NCBI RefSeq assembly: GCF_035917675.1
Contig: NZ_CP109104.1
Span: 4,216,001 to 4,280,000 of the forward strand
From: Streptomyces sp. NBC_01775
GTDB lineage: Bacteria; Actinomycetota; Actinomycetes; Streptomycetales; Streptomycetaceae
Reading direction: 5' to 3'
DNA: 64,000 nucleotides
In this document: positions 57,711-64,000 of the stretch, piece after piece
Layout of the letters: each line of letters starts with the position of its first letter
Position numbering within the stretch: the first letter of the stretch is position 1
Program-made: the position numbers and the translations under genes
Notes under the pieces: generated by a model
What the model saw: only the letters and a program-made list of their open reading frames with translations
What the model was told of the DNA's origin: nothing
Databases searched by the model: none

Positions 57711-60056
57711 ATGTCCGCCTGCACCTCCGCGCACCGGGGCGATCCCAGCCGTCCCAAGCGCTCCCCCGCGCGCAAGCGCTGGTCAGCCGACCTCTCCGCC
57801 TCCACGGCCGTCTTCCTGATCGCCCTGCCTCTCTCCCTCGGCATCGCCCTGGCCTGCGGCGCCCCGCTTCAGGCCGGGCTGGTGGCCGGGGCGGTCGGCG
57901 GGCTGGTCTGCGGCCGGCTGGGCGGAGCACCGCTCCAAGTCAGCGGCCCCGCGGCCGGCCTGACGGTGATCACCGCCGAGCTGATCCAGATGTACGGATG
58001 GCGCACCACCTGCGCGATCACCGTGGCGGCCGGGCTGGCGCAGATCGGGCTCGGGTGCCTGCGGGTGGCCCGCTCGGCGCTCGCCGTCAGCCCCGCGATC
58101 GTGCACGGCATGCTGACCGGGATCGGCATCACCATCGCCCTCGCCCAACTGCACGTCATGCTCGGCGGCGATCCCGACAGTTCGCCGGTCACCAACGCGC
58201 TGGAGCTGCCGGGCCGGCTGGTGGCCGTCCAGTCGGCGGCGCTGTCCATCAGCGGGCTGACGGTCGTCGTGCTGCTGGCCTGGCCGTGGCTCAAGGAGCG
58301 TGGCGGGCCCTTGGGAGCGGCGCTGGGGACGATGCCCGCGGCCCTCGCCGCCGTGGGGCTGGCCACCGCCGCCGCCTGGCTGGGGGACATGCGGCTGCCC
58401 CGTGTCGACCTCCCCTCCTGGCGCACCCACGCTCTGCCCGAGCTGCCGGAAGGGCCCGTTCTGGGGCTGGGCTCCGCGGTGCTCACGCTCGCCCTGGTGG
58501 CCAGCATTCAGGCGCTGTTGTCGGCTGTGGCCGCGGACAAGCTGGCGTCGGCGCGCAGTGGGAAGGACCGGGTGCCGCGCAGCGACCTGGACAAGGAACT
58601 GCGCGGGCACGGCGTCGGGAACGTGGTCTCCGGGATGCTCGGCGGCCTCCCCATCACCGGGGTCGCGGTGCGCAGCGCGGCCAACATCTCGGCGGGCGCC
58701 GTCAGCCGCAACTCCGCCGTGCTGCAAGGGCTGTGGGTGCTGCTGGCCGCCGGTCTGCTGGTGGGGGCGCTGGAGCTGATCCCGCTCGCGTCACTGGGCG
58801 CGCTGGTGATGGTCGTGGGCGTGCAGATGGTCAACCTCACCCACATCAGGGATGTGAGCCGGCACAGGGAGGCCCTGGCGTTCTGGATCACGACCGCCGC
58901 GGTCGTGCTGCTCGGCGTGCTGGAGGGGGTCGCCATCGGGATCGCGGTCGCCGTCGGGGTGGCGCTGCACCGTCTCGCGCACACCCGTATCTCCGTCGAG
59001 CGGGGCGAGGCGCAGGCGCCGACGCGGACGGGGGCCGAGGAGAAGGCGGGCGAGCACCGGGTGGTCGTACGGGGGCAGTTGACGTTCTTGGCAGTGCCGC
59101 GGCTGAGCCGCGCGCTGGCGCAGATTCCGGAAGGGGCAAAGGCAGTGGTGGAACTGGAGGGATCGTTCATGGATCACGCGGCGTACGAGGCGCTGGAGGG
59201 CTGGCGGATCACGCACACGGCGGCGGGCGGGGAGGCGGAGGTGTGGGGCCGTGCCGGTCAGCACATCGCGGAGCCCTCCGATTCGGACACCTGCACGCCT
59301 TGGACACCGTGGCGCAACCACCAGTGCTCCCGCGCGCACGCCGAGGGCGAGGGCCACGGCCGTCACACTCCGCGCAAGAGGCAACTGCTCGGCGGGGTGC
59401 GCAACTTCCAGCGGACCACGGCGCCGCTCGTACGCGAGGAGCTGGCGCGGCTGGCCAAGGAGGGGCAGCAGCCCTCGCAGCTCTTCCTCACCTGCGCCGA
59501 CTCACGGCTGGTCACCAGCATGATCACCTCCAGCGGCCCGGGAGACCTCTTCACGGTCCGCAACGTCGGCAACTTCGTACCGCTGCCCGGCGAGGAGGCC
59601 AGGGATGACTCGGTGGCGGCGGCCATCGAGTACGCCGTGGACATCCTCAAGGTCGAATCGGTGACCGTGTGCGGCCACTCGGGGTGCGGGGCGATGCAGG
59701 CGCTGCACTCCAGCACCGGCCAGGGGGACACGGGCAACTCCCCGCTCGCGCGCTGGCTGCGGCACGGACGGCCCAGCCTGGCGCGGCTGGCCGCCCACGG
59801 CGAGACGGCGCCCCGCATCGCCGACCGGGAGACGGCGGACGACACCGAGGCGCTGTGCCTGGCCAACATCGTCCAGCAGCTCGAACATCTGGCCGCCCAC
59901 GAGTGCGTGGCCCGCCGGGTCCGCGAAGGGGCCCTTGAGCTGCATGGCATGTACTTCCATGTGGGCGAGGCGCAGGCTTACGTACTGGACCTGGACAGCA
60001 CGAAGGTCAGCCCCGCGGTCTTCGCCGCCGTACGCCCGGACCCGGTGGCGGGATGA
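57711..60056 (+). CDS. SulP-family transporter fused to beta-carbonic anhydrase
   Basis: A 781-residue fusion. Residues ~1-420 form the SulP anion transporter (~12 helices; ASTAVFLIALPLSLGIALAC, GMLTGIGITIAL, GLPITGVAVRSAANISAGA), residues ~450-540 a STAS domain, and residues ~555-781 a beta-class carbonic anhydrase with zinc ligands in CADSRLV and CGHSGCGAM. It probably moves bicarbonate and interconverts CO2 and bicarbonate at the membrane. STAS and transport domains are complete. ATG 57711 follows AAGGAGACA. The first step of the following acetyl-CoA synthetase uses no bicarbonate, so linkage is through metabolism, if any. Confidence 0.92.
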   Translation: MSACTSAHRGDPSRPKRSPARKRWSADLSASTAVFLIALPLSLGIALACGAPLQAGLVAGAVGGLVCGRLGGAPLQVSGPAAGLTVITAELIQMYGWRTTCAITVAAGLAQIGLGCLRVARSALAVSPAIVHGMLTGIGITIALAQLHVMLGGDPDSSPVTNALELPGRLVAVQSAALSISGLTVVVLLAWPWLKERGGPLGAALGTMPAALAAVGLATAAAWLGDMRLPRVDLPSWRTHALPELPEGPVLGLGSAVLTLALVASIQALLSAVAADKLASARSGKDRVPRSDLDKELRGHGVGNVVSGMLGGLPITGVAVRSAANISAGAVSRNSAVLQGLWVLLAAGLLVGALELIPLASLGALVMVVGVQMVNLTHIRDVSRHREALAFWITTAAVVLLGVLEGVAIGIAVAVGVALHRLAHTRISVERGEAQAPTRTGAEEKAGEHRVVVRGQLTFLAVPRLSRALAQIPEGAKAVVELEGSFMDHAAYEALEGWRITHTAAGGEAEVWGRAGQHIAEPSDSDTCTPWTPWRNHQCSRAHAEGEGHGRHTPRKRQLLGGVRNFQRTTAPLVREELARLAKEGQQPSQLFLTCADSRLVTSMITSSGPGDLFTVRNVGNFVPLPGEEARDDSVAAAIEYAVDILKVESVTVCGHSGCGAMQALHSSTGQGDTGNSPLARWLRHGRPSLARLAAHGETAPRIADRETADDTEALCLANIVQQLEHLAAHECVARRVREGALELHGMYFHVGEAQAYVLDLDSTKVSPAVFAAVRPDPVAG

Positions 60057-60087
60057 GGGGGCAGGGCCGACGGCGTCGCTTCCCATG

Positions 60088-60103
60088 ACAGGTCTACACC
60101 AAT
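60088..60103. promoter_or_regulatory. DasR-like (dre) site upstream of acsA
   Basis: ACAGGTCTACACCAAT resembles the DasR consensus ACTGGTCTAGACCAGT (12 of 16 positions match), about 145 bp before acsA. GntR-family DasR controls GlcNAc and acetyl-CoA-linked genes in Streptomyces and relatives. Confidence 0.45.
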
Positions 60104-60110
60104 TTGAGTT

Positions 60111-60133
60111 GCGGCCCTTGTCACAAGGGCCGC
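60111..60133 (+). terminator. Hairpin between the SulP fusion gene and acsA
   Basis: A perfect 10-bp stem (60111-60120 with 60124-60133) and TCA loop, 54 bp after the SulP-carbonic anhydrase stop. It probably ends that transcript. Confidence 0.65.
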
Positions 60134-60188
60134 GTGGCTGATGAGCTATGGCCGGGAAACAGCGCACAACCCTGGGAAGGGAGATGAC

Positions 60189-60239
60189 GTGAGCAACAAA
60201 AGCCTGGCCAACCTCTTCAAGGAGGAGGGGGAAAAGTGA
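60189..60239 (+). CDS. 16-residue upstream ORF mimicking the AcsA N terminus
   Basis: MSNKSLANLFKEEGEK starts at a GTG after GGGAAGGGAGA and stops at TGA overlapping the acsA GTG (GTGA). It closely resembles the AcsA start MSEHSSLSNLLKEERRF and even more the S. coelicolor AcsA start as I recall it. It looks like a tandem duplication of the gene's 5' end, now acting as a coupled leader. Confidence 0.7.
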   Translation: MSNKSLANLFKEEGEK

Positions 60240-62203
60240 GCGAGCATTCTTCCCTCTCCAACCTGCTCAAGGAAGAGCGGAGGTTCGCCCCGCCCGCCGA
60301 TCTGGCCGCGAACGCCAATGCGAAAGCCGCGGCTTACGAGCAGGCGAAGGCTGACCGGCTGGGTTTCTGGGCCGAGCAGGCGCGCCGCCTGAGCTGGGGC
60401 ACCGAGCCGACCGAGACGCTCGACTGGTCGAACCCGCCGTTCGCCAAGTGGTTCAAGGACGGCAAGCTCAACGTCGCCTACAACTGCGTGGACCGGCACG
60501 TGGAGGCGGGCAACGGCGACCGTGTCGCCCTGCACTTCGAGGGCGAGCCGGGGGACACCCGCACCCTCACCTACGCCGACCTCCAGCGCGAGGTCTCACA
60601 AGCGGCCAACGCGCTCACCGAGCTGGGCGTCCAGGCGGGCGACCGGGTGGCCGTCTACATGCCGATGATTCCGGAGACGGTCGTCGCCATGCTGGCGTGC
60701 GCGCGCATCGGCGCCCCGCACTCCGTCGTCTTCGGCGGCTTCTCGGCCGACGCCCTGGCCACCCGCATCCAGGACGCGGACGCACGGGTCGTCATCACGG
60801 CGGACGGCGGCTACCGCAAGGGCGCGCCCAGCGCGCTCAAGCCCGCCGTGGACGAGGCGCTCACCCGCCCCGGCACCGAGAAGGTGCGCAGCGTACTGGT
60901 CGTCAGAAGGACGGGCCAGGACGACATCTCCTGGACCGAGGGCCGCGACGTGTGGTGGCACGACGTGGTCGCACGTCAGTCCGAGCAGCACACGCCGCAG
61001 GACTTCGACGCCGAGCACCCGCTCTTCATCCTGTACACCTCCGGCACCACCGGTAAGCCGAAGGGCATCCTGCACACCACGGGCGGCTACCTCACCCAGG
61101 TCGCCTACACCCACAACGCCGTCTTCGACCTCAAGCCGGAGAGCGACGTCTTCTGGTGCACCGCCGACGTCGGCTGGGTGACCGGGCACTCGTACATCGT
61201 CTACGGGCCGCTGGCCAACGGTGCGACCGAGGTGCTCTACGAGGGCACGCCCGACTCCCCGCACAAGGGCCGCTGGTGGGAGGTCGTACAGAAGTACGGC
61301 GTCACCATCCTGTACACCGCACCCACCGCGATCCGCGCCTGCATGAAGTGGGGCGACGACATCCCCGCGAAGTTCGACCTGTCCTCGCTGCGGATCCTCG
61401 GCTCGGTCGGTGAGCCCATCAACCCCGAGGCGTGGATCTGGTATCGCCATCACATCGGGGCCGACCGCACGCCGGTGGTCGACACCTGGTGGCAGACCGA
61501 GACGGGCGGCATCATGATCAGCCCCCTGCCCGGGGTCACCGAGACCAAGCCCGGCTCGGCGCAGGTGCCGCTGCCCGGCATCTCCGCGACGGTCGTGGAC
61601 GACGACGCCAACGAGGTGCCGGACGGCGCCGGCGGCTATCTCGTGCTGACCGAGCCGTGGCCGTCGATGCTGCGCACCATCTGGGGCGACGACCAGCGCT
61701 TCCTGGACACCTACTGGGCGCGCTTCCAGGACAAGTACTTCGCGGGCGACGGCGCCAAGAAGGACGACGACGGCGACATCTGGCTGCTCGGCCGGGTCGA
61801 CGATGTGATGCTCGTCTCCGGGCACAACATCTCCACCACGGAGGTCGAATCCTCGTTGGTCTCCCACCCGAAGGTGGCCGAGGCCGCCGTCGTGGGCGCC
61901 ACCGACCCCCAGACCACCCAGGCCATCTGCGCCTTCGTCATCCTGCGCGGCGGCGCGGCCGAGGACGAAGGTCTGGTCGAGGAGCTGCGCGCCCATGTGG
62001 CCAAGCAGCTCGGGCCGATCGCCAAGCCGAAGCGGATCCTTCCGGTCGCCGAGCTGCCCAAGACCCGCTCCGGCAAGATCATGCGGCGGCTGCTGAGGGA
62101 CGTCGCGGAGAACCGGACGCTGGGTGACACCCAGACCCTCACCGACTCCTCGGTGATGGACCTGATCCAGTCCAAGCTGCCGAGCGCCGCCAGCGAGGAC
62201 TGA
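60236..62203 (+). CDS. acsA: Acetyl-CoA synthetase
   Basis: A 655-residue AMP-forming acetyl-CoA synthetase: acetate + ATP + CoA to acetyl-CoA + AMP + PPi. Motifs: A3 YTSGTTGKPKGILHTTGGYL, A5 DTWWQTETGGIM, A8 YFAGDGAKKDDDGDIWLLGR, and A10 LPKTRSGKIMRRLLR with the acetylation-regulated lysine. GTG 60236 overlaps the leader ORF stop. The pyrophosphatase gene (40001) provides a route for PPi produced here. Upstream lie a DasR-like site and a hairpin. Confidence 0.97.
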   Translation: MSEHSSLSNLLKEERRFAPPADLAANANAKAAAYEQAKADRLGFWAEQARRLSWGTEPTETLDWSNPPFAKWFKDGKLNVAYNCVDRHVEAGNGDRVALHFEGEPGDTRTLTYADLQREVSQAANALTELGVQAGDRVAVYMPMIPETVVAMLACARIGAPHSVVFGGFSADALATRIQDADARVVITADGGYRKGAPSALKPAVDEALTRPGTEKVRSVLVVRRTGQDDISWTEGRDVWWHDVVARQSEQHTPQDFDAEHPLFILYTSGTTGKPKGILHTTGGYLTQVAYTHNAVFDLKPESDVFWCTADVGWVTGHSYIVYGPLANGATEVLYEGTPDSPHKGRWWEVVQKYGVTILYTAPTAIRACMKWGDDIPAKFDLSSLRILGSVGEPINPEAWIWYRHHIGADRTPVVDTWWQTETGGIMISPLPGVTETKPGSAQVPLPGISATVVDDDANEVPDGAGGYLVLTEPWPSMLRTIWGDDQRFLDTYWARFQDKYFAGDGAKKDDDGDIWLLGRVDDVMLVSGHNISTTEVESSLVSHPKVAEAAVVGATDPQTTQAICAFVILRGGAAEDEGLVEELRAHVAKQLGPIAKPKRILPVAELPKTRSGKIMRRLLRDVAENRTLGDTQTLTDSSVMDLIQSKLPSAASED

Positions 62204-62259
62204 GCGGACTGAGCGGCCCGGCGCGTGCGGCGCCGGGGCGGAGATTCGCGGATTCACAG

Positions 62260-62293
62260 GTGAGGGGCATCCGGGCGCCCGGATGCCCCTCAC
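62260..62293 (+). terminator. Perfect palindromic terminator after acsA
   Basis: Two 17-base complementary arms with no spacer, 57 bp after the acsA stop. Confidence 0.85.
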
Positions 62294-62412
62294 TCGCGTT
62301 GGTTACCCTGGCAGGGGTCGCGTAACGAACGCGGCAAGATCACGGGCGCGCCGGGAAGTCTGGTCGGCACACAGAGCACGTATGTCCGCCGACGCTCCTG
62401 GAGGCCCCCACC

Positions 62413-63825
62413 GTGTCCACGTCCCCCGACGGCAAAGAGCCCCGCCGCTCCGTCTTCCTCGGCAGGCTGCCCCTGGGGGAACGGATGTTCCTCACGGATG
62501 CGCTGCGCACCGAGACCGTCGGCGGCACGCTGCTGCTGGTGGCCGCCGTCCTGGCCCTCCTGCTGGCCAACACCCCGGCGAGCGGCTTCTACGACGACGT
62601 CAGGAACTTCCACCTCGGGCCCGAGTCCCTCCATCTGCGCCTGACGATCGCCGACTGGGCCAAGGACGGGCTGCTCACCGTCTTCTTCTTCGTTGCCGGG
62701 ATCGAGCTGAAGCGCGAGCTGATCGCGGGCGAGTTGCGCGACCCGAGAGCCGCCGCGCTGCCGATCGTTTCCGCGCTGTGCGGCATGGCCGTACCAGCGC
62801 TGGTCTACGTCGCCATCACCCTCAGCGGCGGGGGTGACACGCAGGGCTGGGCCATCCCGATGGCCACCGACATCGCCTTCGCACTCGGCGTGCTGGCCGT
62901 GCTGGGCACCGGACTGCCCTCCGCGCTGCGGGCCTTCCTGCTCACGCTCGCGGTCGTGGACGACCTCGGTGCGATCGTCATCATCGCCATCTTCTACTCG
63001 GCGGGCGTCAGCATCGGCGCCCTGGCCGGAGCCGTCGCCGGGCTGGCGCTGTTCTGGTTCCTGCACCACAAGGCGGGGGTGCGCGGCTGGTACGTGTACG
63101 TGCCGCTCGGCGTGGTCGTCTGGGCGCTGATGCACGCCAGCGGGGTGCACGCGACGGTCGCCGGGGTCGCGATGGGACTGATGCTGCGCTGCACCGTCGG
63201 GCCGGGCGAGGAGGTCTCCCCTGCCGAGCGCGTCGAACACAAGGTCAGACCGCTGTCCGCCGGGCTCGCCGTGCCGGTCTTCGCGCTCTTCGCGGCGGGT
63301 GTCGGAGTGTCAGGCGGGGCACTGGCGGATGTGTTCGGCAAGCCGGAGACACTCGGTGTGGTCCTGGGCCTGCTCGTCGGCAAGACCGTGGGCGTCTTCG
63401 GTGGCGCGTGGCTGGCGGCCCGCTTCACCCGCGCGGAACTCAACCGCGACCTCGGCTGGCCGGACGTCCTGGCCATCGCCATGCTCGCCGGAATCGGCTT
63501 CACCGTCTCGCTCCTCATCAGCGAACTCGCCTTCACCGGGCGGCCCGGCCTGGCCGACGAGGCGAAGGCGGCGGTGCTGTGCGGCTCGCTGCTCGCCGCG
63601 CTCTGCTCCGCCGTACTGCTCAAGTTCCGCTCCAAGAAGCACCGTTCTCTCATGGAGGCCGAGGAGCGCGACGAGGACCAGGACGGCATCCCGGACATCT
63701 ACCAGGAGGGCCGGCCCGAGTACCACCTGCGCATGGCGGCGCTCCTGGAGGCGAAGGCCGCCGAGCACCGCAGGCTCGCCGAAGTGGCCAGGGGCCAAGA
63801 CGTGACGGACGATGGTCCGGCATGA
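62413..63825 (+). CDS. nhaA: Na+/H+ antiporter NhaA
   Basis: A 470-residue NhaA-type antiporter with ~12 helices. Ion-binding aspartates in FLLTLAVVDDLGAIVIIAI; ELKRELIAGELRDPRAAALP and PMATDIAFALGVLAVLGTG; GIGFTVSLLISELAF is helix XI. An acidic hydrophilic C-terminal extension (MEAEERDEDQDGIPDIYQEG ...) adds ~60 residues beyond the classical protein. It exports Na+ for protons at high pH or salinity. GTG start at 62413. Confidence 0.95.
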   Translation: MSTSPDGKEPRRSVFLGRLPLGERMFLTDALRTETVGGTLLLVAAVLALLLANTPASGFYDDVRNFHLGPESLHLRLTIADWAKDGLLTVFFFVAGIELKRELIAGELRDPRAAALPIVSALCGMAVPALVYVAITLSGGGDTQGWAIPMATDIAFALGVLAVLGTGLPSALRAFLLTLAVVDDLGAIVIIAIFYSAGVSIGALAGAVAGLALFWFLHHKAGVRGWYVYVPLGVVVWALMHASGVHATVAGVAMGLMLRCTVGPGEEVSPAERVEHKVRPLSAGLAVPVFALFAAGVGVSGGALADVFGKPETLGVVLGLLVGKTVGVFGGAWLAARFTRAELNRDLGWPDVLAIAMLAGIGFTVSLLISELAFTGRPGLADEAKAAVLCGSLLAALCSAVLLKFRSKKHRSLMEAEERDEDQDGIPDIYQEGRPEYHLRMAALLEAKAAEHRRLAEVARGQDVTDDGPA

Positions 63826-63959
63826 TTCGACGTTGACCGACGGGTAATCCGGCAGAACAGCCGGAGGATGCCCCGGACAGCATCGCGGGGAGCCCCCGGC
63901 TCGTGCCACGGCACGTCCCGGGCACGCACTTCGCCGTACGACAAAGGGAGAGAGAAGCG

Positions 63960-64000
63960 ATGAGCGCAGCCGACGACGGCCGCAGCCTCGGACAACTGGT
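63960..64000 (+). CDS. Phage holin family (DUF1469) protein, partial
   Basis: ATG at 63960 after AAAGGGAGAGAG encodes MSAADDGRSLGQL before the window ends. This N terminus matches the small holin-like (DUF1469/YqjE) membrane protein that follows nhaA in Streptomyces. Only 13 codons are visible. Confidence 0.75.
   Translation, partial: MSAADDGRSLGQL

Noticed and set aside
57581..59608. 675-codon plus-strand frame overlapping the SulP fusion in another frame
   Set aside because: Arg/Gly/Ala-rich sequence without family features; the real frame carries all transporter motifs.

Overview
The window is a very GC-rich actinobacterial chromosome segment, almost certainly Streptomyces. Codons strongly favour G or C in the third position, GTG and TTG starts are common, and the right two thirds carry the conserved Streptomyces block holB - tmk - topA - hppA - bldG - tad pilus genes - 6C RNA - acsA - nhaA in the order I recall from S. 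coelicolor.

Left part (1-25.7 kb) is a stack of mobile elements at a tRNA-Thr(CGU) gene (25665-25738, minus strand). Nearest the tRNA is an apparently complete actinomycete integrative and conjugative element (AICE) of about 18.1 kb, bounded by a perfect 46-bp repeat (7554-7599 and 25662-25707) that is the 3' end of the tRNA. It has an integrase and excisionase, a prim-pol/ATPase replication module with SSB and a small C5 methyltransferase, a TraB-type DNA translocase followed by candidate clt repeats, spread and accessory proteins (DUF6284, DUF6303, DUF2637, RRQRL zinc protein, NUDIX), a GntR/KorSA-like repressor with three identical palindromic operators, and cargo at the tRNA-distal end (an EVE-like/PD-(D/E)XK nuclease and a winged-helix HNH nuclease). 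Further left, 4.98-7.55 kb is an older remnant with two unusual genes, then comes a decayed third copy of the att region preceded by an N-terminally truncated integrase (3504-4823). This looks like successive insertions at one tRNA, with older copies pushed outward and decaying.

Right part (25.8-64 kb) is core chromosome: a secreted tripeptidyl aminopeptidase; DNA polymerase III delta-prime; thymidylate kinase fused to a permease-like domain; topoisomerase I; a TM2 protein; a DUF2752 protein; a large methyltransferase; a lipoprotein; the proton-pumping pyrophosphatase; the bldG/anti-sigma pair; a DEAD/H helicase; a seven-gene tad (Flp pilus) operon; the 6C small RNA; a HAD phosphatase; a Fic-like protein; a CooC/ParA-like ATPase; a secreted polysaccharide deacetylase-like protein; a SulP-carbonic anhydrase fusion; acetyl-CoA synthetase with a 16-codon upstream ORF duplicating its own N terminus; NhaA; and the first codons of a holin-like (DUF1469) gene cut by the window end.

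Most worth a second look: the tandem att structure and its two-gene remnant cargo, the AICE clt and iteron candidates, the possible restriction cargo, the acsA leader duplication, the bldG attenuator, the MITE-like repeat at 38.9-39.2 kb, and the DnaA boxes upstream of the tad operon. All function calls come from reading the sequence and memory of families; no search was run.
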